A DNA stretch of 64,000 bases from positions 3,136,731 to 3,200,730 of the forward strand of contig NZ_CP026004.1 of assembly GCF_003086895.1 (NCBI RefSeq), in the 5' to 3' direction. The translations under genes were made by a program, and so were the position numbers. Positions within the stretch are counted from its first letter, which is position 1. Every line of letters begins with the position of its first letter. The notes beneath the pieces were generated by a model. That model saw only the letters and a program-made list of their open reading frames with translations. It had not been told where the DNA came from and ran no database searches. The DNA is from Stenotrophomonas sp. ESTM1D_MKCIP4_1 (lineage in GTDB: Bacteria > Pseudomonadota > Gammaproteobacteria > Xanthomonadales > Xanthomonadaceae). This document shows positions 20,608 through 29,182 of this stretch, one piece after another.

Positions 20608-21564
20608 ATGCTTTCACCTCGTGTTGCCGTGCTTGCGCTGTCGCTGCTGACGATTCCTGCGTTCGCCCAGAACGCACCGGCCAACCTGCCCGCGCCCATC
20701 GCCGAACGCGCGGGTCCGGACATCGCAGCGCGCTCGCCCCTGCACGCGCAGGTGCTGCTGGACCGCGCCAACTTCTCGCCCGGCCAGATCGATGGCGAAG
20801 TAGGCAGCAACCAGCGCCGCGCGGTGTCCGGCTTCCAGGCCGCGCGCGGGCTGACAGTGACCGGCGAGCTGGACGATGCCACCTGGAACGCGCTGCAGGC
20901 CGATGCCAACGCACCACTGGCCAGCTACACCCTCACTGCAGAGGACGTGGCCGGTCCATTCCAGCCGGTGCCGAAGGGGCCCGCCGCGCAGGCCAAGCTG
21001 AAGGCGCTGGGCTACGGCAGCGTGGAAGAAGCACTGGGCGAGCGCTTCCATGCCTCACCCGAGCTGCTGAAGGCGCTCAACCCTGGTGTGGATCTGGGCA
21101 AGGCCGGCAGCCGCATCCAGGTCCCCAACATTGCCCCGGCGCCCTTGCCGAAGGCGGCCAAGGTGGTGGTCGACAAGTCCGATTCCACCCTGCAGCTGCT
21201 GGATGCGCAGGGCAAGGTGATCGCGCAGGTACCGGTGTCTTCCGGCAGCCAGCACGATCCGCTGCCGATCGGCGAATGGAAGATCCTCGGCGTGTACCGC
21301 GACCCGCCGTTCCACTACAACCCGAAGCTGTTCTGGGATGCGCGCAAGGGCGAGAAGAAGGCCACCCTGCCGCCGGGCCCGAACAATCCGGTCGGCCGGG
21401 TCTGGATCGACCTGTCCAAGCCACACTACGGCCTGCATGGCACTCCCGAACCTGGCCACGTAGGCAAGACCGAATCGCATGGCTGCGTACGCATGACGAA
21501 CTGGGATGCGGTGCGCGTGGCCGATGCGGTGGATACCTCGGTACCCGTGGTGATGCAGGAGTGA
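20608..21564 (+). CDS. L,D-transpeptidase (YkuD), periplasmic
   Basis: A 318-residue cell-wall enzyme. A signal peptide ends at IPAFA near residue 21. Residues about 40-95 resemble a peptidoglycan-binding repeat (LDRANFSPGQIDGEVGSNQR, ending LDDATWNALQ). Residues about 190-318 are the YkuD catalytic domain with HGTPEPGHVGKTESHGCVRM; the nucleophile is Cys293. L,D-transpeptidases make 3-3 crosslinks or attach proteins to diaminopimelate, and replace penicillin-sensitive D,D-crosslinking under beta-lactam stress. AGGAG precedes the ATG. The M23 gene starts four bases after its stop, so the two are co-translated. Confidence 0.93.
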   Translation: MLSPRVAVLALSLLTIPAFAQNAPANLPAPIAERAGPDIAARSPLHAQVLLDRANFSPGQIDGEVGSNQRRAVSGFQAARGLTVTGELDDATWNALQADANAPLASYTLTAEDVAGPFQPVPKGPAAQAKLKALGYGSVEEALGERFHASPELLKALNPGVDLGKAGSRIQVPNIAPAPLPKAAKVVVDKSDSTLQLLDAQGKVIAQVPVSSGSQHDPLPIGEWKILGVYRDPPFHYNPKLFWDARKGEKKATLPPGPNNPVGRVWIDLSKPHYGLHGTPEPGHVGKTESHGCVRMTNWDAVRVADAVDTSVPVVMQE

Positions 21565-21568
21565 TGCG

Positions 21569-22216
21569 ATGCGTCTTTCGCAGCTGATCGTGCTGGGTGT
21601 TCTGCTGGGCCTGGGTGCAGGCTGGTGGCTGCGCCGCGATGCCGGTGAGCGGGTGGCCGTTGCCCCGCCTGCAGCGCCGCCAGCGATGGCCACGGCGCCG
21701 TTGAAAGAGCCGGTAACGCTGCAGGCAAAGGCACCACCGATCGAAGCCACACCGGCAGCCGCGCAGACCGGAGATGCGCCGACGGGGCTGCTGTTGCCGG
21801 TGCAGGGCATCCTGCCCTCGCAGCTGCGCGACACCTTCACCGATGCGCGCAGCGAGGGGCGCGTGCACGATGCGATCGACATCATGGCCGACGCCGGCAC
21901 GCCGGTGCTGGCCGTGGCCGATGGCACAGTCGAAAAGCTGTTCGACAGCGAGCGCGGTGGCCTGACGATCTACCAGTTCGAGCCCAGCGGACGCTGGTGT
22001 TACTACTACGCGCACCTGCAGCGTTACGCCGATGGCTTGGCCGAAAAGCAGGCCATCAAGCGCGGGGAAGTGATCGGCTACGTCGGCAGCACCGGCAATG
22101 CCAGCGCCGAGGCCCCGCACCTGCATTTCGAGGTGCACGTGCTGGGCCCGGAGAAGCAATGGTGGAAGGGCGAATCGATCAACCCGTATCCGTTGCTGCA
22201 GGCGGCTGGCCGCTGA
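21569..22216 (+). CDS. M23-family peptidase/peptidoglycan hydrolase, membrane-anchored
   Basis: 215 residues. An N-terminal hydrophobic segment (LIVLGVLLGLGAGWWL) acts as signal anchor, then a Pro/Ala-rich linker to about residue 75, then a LytM domain. Metal ligands are visible: His100 and Asp104 in VHDAIDIM and the HLHFEVH motif at 184-190. The full HxxxD and HxH set is present, so an active zinc endopeptidase is likely. Translation is coupled to the L,D-transpeptidase gene, pairing a hydrolase with a crosslinking enzyme in one unit. Confidence 0.9.
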   Translation: MRLSQLIVLGVLLGLGAGWWLRRDAGERVAVAPPAAPPAMATAPLKEPVTLQAKAPPIEATPAAAQTGDAPTGLLLPVQGILPSQLRDTFTDARSEGRVHDAIDIMADAGTPVLAVADGTVEKLFDSERGGLTIYQFEPSGRWCYYYAHLQRYADGLAEKQAIKRGEVIGYVGSTGNASAEAPHLHFEVHVLGPEKQWWKGESINPYPLLQAAGR

Positions 22217-22220
22217 CGCC

Positions 22221-22646
22221 TCAGCCGGCTGCGCTGCGTGCGGCGCGCAGGCCCGCCTGCAGCGTGTTCACTTCGGCCATCCATTCGTCCAGCGAGTCGA
22301 CCTCGTCCCACAGCTCACGCAACTCACTGTCTTCGGCCGTCACTTGCTGTACGGCGCGCTCGGCCAATGCGAGCAGCGCAGCGGACGGCCGCTGTGGATT
22401 GGCCGTCATCCACGCCTGCAGTTCTTCCTCCGCGGCAATGGCCGGCGAGGGATGGCCCAGCAGCGCCAGAATCACTTCTGCTGCAGCCAAGGCCTTGCTG
22501 GCATCGCTGGCGTCCAGATCTTCCTCGCTCTCGGCAGCAGCGCGCAGCGCGTCTTCCAGCAGAGAAAGATCCGTGCTTTCGCGTAGATCGCAGACCAGAT
22601 CGCAGGCGTCATCGTTCTCGAATGTACCGCTGCCCCATGCACCCAT
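22221..22646 (-). CDS. DUF4259-family protein
   Basis: A 141-residue acidic cytoplasmic protein. The opening MGAWGSGTFENDDACDLVCD is the diagnostic start of DUF4259 proteins; the rest is mostly helical and rich in Glu, Ala and Asp. Function is unknown in this family. The ATG at 22646 is supported by AGGAAGGAG upstream. It ends four bases from the M23 peptidase stop, in convergent orientation. Confidence 0.9.
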   Translation of the reverse strand: MGAWGSGTFENDDACDLVCDLRESTDLSLLEDALRAAAESEEDLDASDASKALAAAEVILALLGHPSPAIAAEEELQAWMTANPQRPSAALLALAERAVQQVTAEDSELRELWDEVDSLDEWMAEVNTLQAGLRAARSAAG

Positions 22647-22740
22647 GATGTTGCTCCTTCCTTGATTGCTGTTGATTGATGTTCTGCCACGCGCGGAGCG
22701 CTTGACGCTACGCAAGGATGCGGCACGGATGCTTGTGCCT

Positions 22741-23044
22741 TCAACCTGTCGACCGTTCAGGATTTCGCATGCAGGGCTGCCAGACTCCACGCGCTGGCGG
22801 TCTACCCGCGCCGGGCAGATTCGGCGCGGCGAGGTCATCCATCCCTCCTATCACCCAGACCTTGGGTTGTTCCAGGACACGCTGCAGAAAGGCATTAATC
22901 GCAGCGGTCCTGTCCGAACAGCAGTGCCAGCACCCGTTGCTGGGTCTGGGTAAACACCGCGTCGGCCAGCCCGATGGGGCCGGTGGAAGGCGCTTTGGTG
23001 GCGTTGATACCCATGTTGGGCAGTAACGTACCCAAATTGGGCAT
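22741..23044 (-). pseudogene. remnant of a winged-helix/nucleotidyltransferase-type regulator, internally deleted
   Basis: From ATG 23044 one frame reads MPNLGTLLPNMGINATKAPS, then IGLADAVFTQTQQRVLALLF followed by GQ, after which it meets a stop at 22895. The second part is the characteristic beginning of the winged-helix domain in a widespread regulator family carrying a C-terminal nucleotidyltransferase domain. In another frame, starting near 22905, comes NAFLQRVLEQPKVWVIGGMD, then DLA, which matches how such proteins end. The intervening 100-150 residues are missing. I read it as an internal deletion. This accounts for most of the 420-base gap; 22647-22740 is the DUF4259 upstream region. 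Family identity is from memory of the motifs, not a search. Confidence 0.55.
23008..23043. repeat. two 15-base palindromic repeats 21 bases apart
   Basis: TACCCATGTTGGGCA (23008-23022) and TACCCAAATTGGGCA (23029-23043) are near-identical partial palindromes two helical turns apart, overlapping the start of the regulator remnant. The geometry resembles a dimer operator, which would suit autoregulation of the lost protein. Confidence 0.5.
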
Positions 23045-23067
23045 CTGGCAAGTACCCCCGCCTGTCA

Positions 23068-23712
23068 CTATCGGGCGGGAGCGCGACGTTGCCAGCGCCG
23101 CAGCGCGATGCTCGCGGCCGCCAATCCTCCACCGGCAACCAGCAGCAGCAACGCCACCGGCTGCCAGAAGAAGAACGGCCACAACCACAGGTAATCCAGG
23201 TCGGTCACCTTCAATGCGTGCATCGGGGGCAGCAGCTCCACCGTGGCCGCGCGCCCGGCCAGGGCCGGGTCCACCTCCAGCACCGTCACCCGCAACCAGG
23301 AGCGCCCGCGTGGCAACGCATCCCCACGGCCGTAGCCGAAGTAGAAGGCGGTAAACCGGTCGGGCGCCACCGATGCCAGGGTACGGGTGATATCAGGATC
23401 CGCCGCACCCACGCGTGCCTCCGCGCGGAAATCGACGCGGTCGGTCGGGGTTTCCGCGCGCAGGCGCAGTTCGGGATTAATGGCCGGATCGGTGCCGTCA
23501 TCCGCGTGGCGCAGGCGCAACCGAAGACGGTCATCGATGAACCGGTAGACCGTGATCTCGGCCGTTGCGCCGGGCTGCAGAACGAGGGGCAGAGTCTGTG
23601 TGCGAGAGGCCAGATGGTTCGCCACCGCGCCCAGCAGCAGCACCAGGCAGGCCAGCGTCCACAGGCTCCACAGCAGCCACAGGGTCACCCGTGCGACCGT
23701 CTCGCCTTTCAT
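23068..23712 (-). CDS. hypothetical membrane-anchored protein
   Basis: 214 residues with one hydrophobic helix at each end: about 8-28 (VTLWLLWSLWTLACLVLLLG) and about 178-200 (LWLWPFFFWQPVALLLLVAG). The long middle part, rich in strands and Arg (RFIDDRLRLRLRHADDG), should lie in the periplasm. The domain suits a sensor- or adaptor-like envelope protein, but no named family is recognised. ATG 23712 is chosen because the first helix begins just after it; the open frame continues upstream through a terminator and SMAG repeats and is not coding there. Confidence 0.7.
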   Translation of the reverse strand: MKGETVARVTLWLLWSLWTLACLVLLLGAVANHLASRTQTLPLVLQPGATAEITVYRFIDDRLRLRLRHADDGTDPAINPELRLRAETPTDRVDFRAEARVGAADPDITRTLASVAPDRFTAFYFGYGRGDALPRGRSWLRVTVLEVDPALAGRAATVELLPPMHALKVTDLDYLWLWPFFFWQPVALLLLVAGGGLAAASIALRRWQRRAPAR

Positions 23713-23772
23713 GCCGAAGTCTCCGTCATCGCTGCGCTTCCCTGCCGGTTGTGCCGCCACAGTACCGAAAAC

Positions 23773-23798
23773 GAAAAAGCCCCGCATGCGCGGGGCTT
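23773..23798 (-). terminator. intrinsic terminator
   Basis: Perfect stem AAGCCCCGC/GCGGGGCTT with an ATGC loop; on the minus strand it is followed by a T tract. It lies downstream of the 23929 gene and just upstream of the membrane protein at 23712, isolating the two. Confidence 0.75.
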
Positions 23799-23821
23799 CT
23801 CCGTACAGCGACGCCGCGCCG

Positions 23822-23873
23822 GTAATGCCGGCCACTGACCGGCAGCATCGGTAGTGCCGGCCGCTGGCCGGCA
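23822..23873. repeat. two SMAG palindromes in direct orientation
   Basis: A degenerate copy at 23822-23844 (GTAATGCCGGCC...) and a standard copy at 23851-23873 (GTAGTGCCGGCC...), both in the same orientation. Confidence 0.85.
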
Positions 23874-23928
23874 GCGTGAGAGACACTACCGCAGGCCTCG
23901 CCTGCAAGGCACAGCGCTTTCGCGCGGC

Positions 23929-24285
23929 TCAGGCCGGCCTGACTTCCCTGCAGACCAGTTCCGCCAGTTCGCGGCAGGCGAAGAACAGCCCTTCAACCAC
24001 GCCTTCGTCCAGATGCCTGCGGGGCGTGGCCATGGCGGCACAGCGGTTTGCCGCATGCAGCATCTCCACCGAAGTGAGAATGCCCACGGCTGCACGGTCG
24101 ATCCGTGCCAGAGACTGGCGTCGTCCGTCGGACAGGTTCTCCTCCGGCCACAACATGCCATCGGAGCCTTCGCCATCACGGATGCGCGTGAGGCAGCCCT
24201 GGAACGTGCTGAGATCGGCGGTGGGATTGGCGTCGTCGTTGATGGGATCAACATCATCGAACGGCGGGTTCTTGCGAGTGGTCAT
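23929..24285 (-). CDS. small conserved hypothetical protein with structured leader
   Basis: 118 residues, no signal or membrane segment. The N terminus is acidic and disordered (MTTRKNPPFDDVDPINDDAN); the rest looks helical (SLARIDRAAVGILTSVEMLH, then EGLFFACRELAELVCREV). It resembles in size and leader organisation the DUF3077/DUF6124 type of small proteins in pseudomonads, but I cannot confirm family membership. ATG 24285 is used; the frame stays open for another 198 bases upstream, through a strongly folded leader, which I regard as untranslated. Regulation through that leader is plausible. Confidence 0.65.
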   Translation of the reverse strand: MTTRKNPPFDDVDPINDDANPTADLSTFQGCLTRIRDGEGSDGMLWPEENLSDGRRQSLARIDRAAVGILTSVEMLHAANRCAAMATPRRHLDEGVVEGLFFACRELAELVCREVRPA

Positions 24286-24332
24286 GGCGTCGGCTTCCCT
24301 GGCTGTGCGTGACAGCGCCACCGCGTGAGTGC

Positions 24333-24513
24333 GGGTGGCGGACGGTGCGGGATCCAAACCGGGACAGATAGTTACCATGACCGGCGGGTCCGAAGACCCC
24401 CACGCACCGCCCGCCATAAAGGCCGACGGATTGCCAGCCGGCACCGCTTCAGGACGGTGCCGGCTGGCAAGCGTATGGAACATCTGTCACGGGTTTGGAT
24501 TCCCGGCCACCCT
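24333..24513 (-). ncRNA. candidate structured leader RNA with long-range inverted repeat
   Basis: Segments 24333-24376 and 24478-24513 are inverted copies (core CGGGATCCAAACC and GACAGAT against the same core in complement, with short insertions). Between them lie a perfect 16-base-arm hairpin (24431-24446 with 24455-24470, loop CTTCAGGA) and a GGGTC-CGAA-GACCC hairpin near 24388. The whole would fold into a branched RNA of about 180 bases, 50 bases upstream of the small gene at 24285. The layout recalls phage C4-type antisense leaders, but class and strand are inferred. Confidence 0.45.
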
Positions 24514-24900
24514 TTTTCGGTGGCGCGTCATGATGTCTACGCCTGCAGCTTCCACTCAATGGGAAAAATCCGAATGTCTCGGATGCATCGAGCGCGCGGG
24601 GCGAATTGTTGCATGCGTAGGGAACGGCAGAAGCGACAGGAAAAGGCGCGAATGTGATGGCGCGTAGGGACGTGCGACGCACGGTGTCGCAAACAACCTG
24701 AACTCCAGAATTGCACGTGACGTTTATCGCTTACCAGGAGTTGTATGCGGCGGTCGCACGAGGAGTGTGAGCGGCGTGCGGCTTGGGAGAATTTGATGTG
24801 GCGGGCCGCAGTGGCGTGCCGGAAGCGACATGCTGTGGCTTCGGTTCTGCCAGCCAGGGGCTGGCACTACTGGGGCAGTTCACGGGCGGCGATTCGGCCA
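24514..24900. other. non-coding stretch, nothing supported
   Basis: No gene, recognised repeat or RNA is supported here. A GCCACC-CTTTTTC-GGTGGC hairpin (24506-24525) touches its left edge. Base composition is less GC-rich than elsewhere (24530-24760), which may mean unconstrained or older foreign DNA. Confidence 0.5.
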
Positions 24901-24944
24901 AAAAAAACGCCGCGACCCCATAGGGAGTCGCGGCGCTCTTTTTC
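24901..24944 (-). terminator. purA intrinsic terminator
   Basis: Stem CGCCGCGAC.../...GTCGCGGCG (24908-24935) followed on the minus strand by seven T (24901-24907). The other side has CTCTTTTTC, so it may work in both directions. Confidence 0.9.
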
Positions 24945-24989
24945 AATTGAACAGCGTTACCACCACTCCGGGCATGGCCCAGCGCTATC

Positions 24990-26489
<1,500 letters not shown>

Positions 26490-26544
26490 TTACCGGCCGG
26501 TCAGGCGCCCTGTCCGGTCGTGCCGGCCAGGCCACACATGTGAG

Positions 26545-26781
26545 GTAGTGCCGGCCGCTGGCGGGCAAGGCCAACCAAGGTTGGCATCTACCAGAGACGG
26601 GCCACGCGTGTGAACGCAGGCGCCTGTTCGGGATTGCCGGCCAGCGGCCGGCACTACCGTTTGTTGCTGGCCAGCGGCTGGCCGGCAAGGCCAACCAAGG
26701 TTGGCATCTACCAGAGCCGGGCCACGCGTGTGAACGCAGGCGCTCCGTTCGGGATTGCCGGCCAGCGGCCGGCACTACCGT
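26545..26781. repeat. direct duplication (about 120 bp) of a SMAG-containing segment
   Basis: Two copies, registered at 26569 and 26689 (120 bases apart), each hold CCAACCAAGGTTGGCATCTA, a unique-looking 40-base spacer with CGGGCCACGCGTGTGAACGC, and a CTAC-ended SMAG palindrome (26635-26657 and 26756-26778). A further SMAG lies before each. Copies differ by a few substitutions and one insertion. No gene lies in the 499-base gap between purA and the DUF2065 gene. Confidence 0.9.
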
Positions 26782-26967
26782 TCAATGTCGTGCCCACCAC
26801 AGCAGGCTCAGGCCGGCCAGCAGCACCAGGCCGCCGAAGCTGCGCAGGGCCGGGCTCGGCAGGTCCAGCAGGCGCTCGGCCATGCGCTTCCAGGCCAGTG
26901 GGGCCACGAACAGCAGCAGGCCTTCCAGCACGGCCACCAGGCAGACGGCCGCGAACAGATCTTTCAT
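26782..26967 (-). CDS. DUF2065 small membrane protein (hfl operon)
   Basis: A 61-residue protein with two hydrophobic segments (DLFAAVCLVAVLEGLLLFVA and SFGGLVLLAGLSLLWWA), matching DUF2065 (YjeT), which is regularly found between hflC and purA. Function unknown; by context it may assist the HflKC/FtsH membrane complex. ATG 26967 is preferred: GGAG lies about nine bases before it, while the GTG at 26976 would overlap that site. A terminator sits between hflC and this gene, so read-through or a separate promoter is needed. Its stop codon lies four bases from a SMAG element. Confidence 0.88.
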   Translation of the reverse strand: MKDLFAAVCLVAVLEGLLLFVAPLAWKRMAERLLDLPSPALRSFGGLVLLAGLSLLWWARH

Positions 26968-26981
26968 GTGGGGCACTCCGG

Positions 26982-27018
26982 AAAAAACACGGGGCCCGGC
27001 ATCTGGCCGGGCCCCGTG
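26982..27018 (-). terminator. hflKC terminator
   Basis: Perfect 13-base stem CACGGGGCCCGGC/GCCGGGCCCCGTG with loop ATCTG; a run of six T follows on the minus strand. Confidence 0.9.
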
Positions 27019-27036
27019 GGATCTTGCCGAACGACC

Positions 27037-27900
27037 TCAGCGGTCGTTCTTGAGGTACTGCAGGAACGGGTCGTTCTTGTCCAGCACGATCACGCCGTTG
27101 CCGTCGGTCATGGAGCCACGGTAGGCCTCCAGGCTGCGGTAGAACGCGTAGAACGACGGGTCGGCCGAACCGGCCTTGCCGTAGATGCGGGCGGCGTCGG
27201 CATCGCCTTCACCGCGCAGGCGCTGGGCATCACGCTCGGCCTCGGCGATCAGCACGGTGCTGTCACGGTCGGCCTGGGCACGGATGGTCAGCGACTGCTC
27301 CTCGCCCTCGGCGCGCAGCTTGGCCGCCTCCTGCTTGCGCTGTGCGCGCATGCGCTCGTACACGTCGTTGATCACCTGGCTGTCGGTGGGCAGGTCGACC
27401 TGCTTGATGCGCAGGTCGATCATCTGCATGCCCAGCCCGGACACCGCTTCGTTGATGCCCTTGAGCTGTTCGGCGATCAGCTCGCTGCGGTCGCCGGACA
27501 CCAGCTGCTGCAGCGTGCGCGAGTTGATCTGGTTGCGCAGGGAATCGGTGATGATCGGCGCCAGGCGGGCATTGGCCACGCGCGGGTCACCGCCGGTGGC
27601 ACGGAAGTAATCGCCCACGTTGGAGATGTAACCGATGGCGAAGAAGTCGACGCTGACATCCTTCTGCTCGGCGGTGAAGTAACGCGCCGGTGCCGTGTCC
27701 AGCACCTGGAAGCGGCGATCGAACACGCGCACGGTTTCCACCACCGGCACCTTGAAGTGCAGGCCCGGCTTGATATCCGAACGCACCACCTTGCCCAGGT
27801 TCAGGACCATGGCGGTCTGGTCCTCACGGACCACATAGACCGACCCCAGCAGGCCCAGCAGGGCCGCCACGACGACGGCAATCCAGATAGAACTTCTCAT
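27037..27900 (-). CDS. hflC: HflC, FtsH protease modulator
   Basis: A 287-residue SPFH/band-7 protein. One N-terminal membrane helix (IWIAVVVAALLGLLGSVYVV) is followed by the SPFH domain and a long charged coiled coil (about 180-240, MRAQRKQEAAKLRAEGEEQS). It forms with HflK the large cage around the FtsH protease and tunes membrane protein degradation. Start overlaps the hflK stop by four bases (ATGA), so the two subunits are translationally coupled in matching amounts. A strong terminator follows. Confidence 0.95.
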   Translation of the reverse strand: MRSSIWIAVVVAALLGLLGSVYVVREDQTAMVLNLGKVVRSDIKPGLHFKVPVVETVRVFDRRFQVLDTAPARYFTAEQKDVSVDFFAIGYISNVGDYFRATGGDPRVANARLAPIITDSLRNQINSRTLQQLVSGDRSELIAEQLKGINEAVSGLGMQMIDLRIKQVDLPTDSQVINDVYERMRAQRKQEAAKLRAEGEEQSLTIRAQADRDSTVLIAEAERDAQRLRGEGDADAARIYGKAGSADPSFYAFYRSLEAYRGSMTDGNGVIVLDKNDPFLQYLKNDR

Positions 27901-29030
27901 CGGCTGCCCTCCTCACGGCCGCTCGGACGCCCGGTCGGGCGGGTCAACGGCCGGCCGGGATCACGGGAAACTTCAGTTGCGGTACCCGGCAGCGACGGCA
28001 TCACCACCTCCGGATTCACCACCGGGGCCGGCGCCGAGGCGCTGGGGCGGGTGTCTCCGGTCATCGGGACGTAGATCAGCTGGCGGCCATCGCCGCCGAT
28101 GACCTTGCGGTTCTCGCTCAGCACCTGCTGCACGGTTTCCAGCCACAGGCGCTTGCGGGTGACTTCCGGGGCGTCCTTGTACTGGGCCTGCAGCAGGCTG
28201 AAGCGCTGCGCGTCACCCTCGGCCTTGGAAACCACGGCCTGCTTGTAGCCTTCGGCGGTGGTACGGGCACGCGAGGCCTGGCCTCGGGCTTCCGGCACGA
28301 CCTTGGCAGCGTAGGCCTGGGCCTCGTTGATCAGTCGCTCCTTGACCTGCTGGGCACCATTGACCTCGTCGAAGGCCGGCTTGACCTCCTCCGGCGGACG
28401 CGCGTCCTGCAGGGTCAGGCCGGTGACGGTCAGACCGGTCTTGAAGGCCTTCAGCAACGCCTGCAGGCGCTCTTCAGCCGCCACGGCCAGCGGGCCACGG
28501 TTGTTCAGGACCGAATTGAGGTCGGCGCGGCCGACTTCTTCGCGCACCGCGCTCTGCGCGGACTGCTCCAGCACCTGGTCGGCGTTGAAGGTACCGAACA
28601 GGTAGGTCTGCGGGTCGTCGATGCGGTACTGCACGTTCAGCGAGACATTGACGATGTTCTCGTCGCGGGTCAGCACCGGCACCTGGATCGAGAAGGTCTT
28701 GATCTCGGTGGCATTGACCTTGGTGACCGATTCGATCGGCCACGGCAGCTTGAAGTTCGGGCCCGGGGTCAGGATCCGCGAGAACTGGCCGAAGCGCAGC
28801 ACTACGCCGCGTTGCTGTTCGCCGATCAGCTGGAAGCTGGAGAACAGCACCAGCAGAACCAGCGCTGCCACCACCCAACGCAGGATGCCGCCATCGAACA
28901 GATCCTTCAGCGGCCCGGGCAGACCGCCCCAGCCACCACCATTGCCACCACCGCGCGACCCGAACGGCCCGCGTCGATTGTCCTCGGGGCCTTGTCCGCC
29001 CTTGTTGCCGCCGGGTGTATTCCAGGCCAT
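27897..29030 (-). CDS. hflK: HflK, FtsH protease modulator
   Basis: 377 residues. A Gly/Arg-rich cytoplasmic N terminus (NRRGPFGSRGGGNGGGWGGL) precedes the membrane helix (about 51-70, WVVAALVLLVLFSSFQLI), the SPFH domain and a coiled coil with EARGQASRARTTAEGYKQAV. The C terminus is Pro/Arg-rich and probably disordered. It is the partner of HflC in the periplasm-facing SPFH ring. ATG 29030 is used as start because the family's Gly-rich region begins there; the frame is open upstream but shows no family similarity. First gene of the hflK-hflC-DUF2065 set; divergent from the oxidoreductase. Confidence 0.95.
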   Translation of the reverse strand: MAWNTPGGNKGGQGPEDNRRGPFGSRGGGNGGGWGGLPGPLKDLFDGGILRWVVAALVLLVLFSSFQLIGEQQRGVVLRFGQFSRILTPGPNFKLPWPIESVTKVNATEIKTFSIQVPVLTRDENIVNVSLNVQYRIDDPQTYLFGTFNADQVLEQSAQSAVREEVGRADLNSVLNNRGPLAVAAEERLQALLKAFKTGLTVTGLTLQDARPPEEVKPAFDEVNGAQQVKERLINEAQAYAAKVVPEARGQASRARTTAEGYKQAVVSKAEGDAQRFSLLQAQYKDAPEVTRKRLWLETVQQVLSENRKVIGGDGRQLIYVPMTGDTRPSASAPAPVVNPEVVMPSLPGTATEVSRDPGRPLTRPTGRPSGREEGSR

Positions 29031-29182
29031 GCACGCTCCATCAAAATGTGGGCTGCGGCGCGGGCCCTTCCCGCGGCGCCAGCCGTGAATCTTCACCGAT
29101 CATACAAGATGGGGCGGACTGGCAGGTTTGAAAGGGCCCTGAGCGGGTAAGGTGGCGTTTTCCTCGAAGTCAGGCAGCGCCG

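Noticed and set aside
24485..24515. tRNA-like sequence (GGGTTTGGATTCCCGG resembling a T arm)
   Set aside because: No acceptor, D or anticodon stem at the right spacing; better explained by the inverted-repeat leader.
24514..24900. Small plus-strand reading frame from about 24745
   Set aside because: No ribosome site with family support; composition and overlap with the purA terminator argue against coding.
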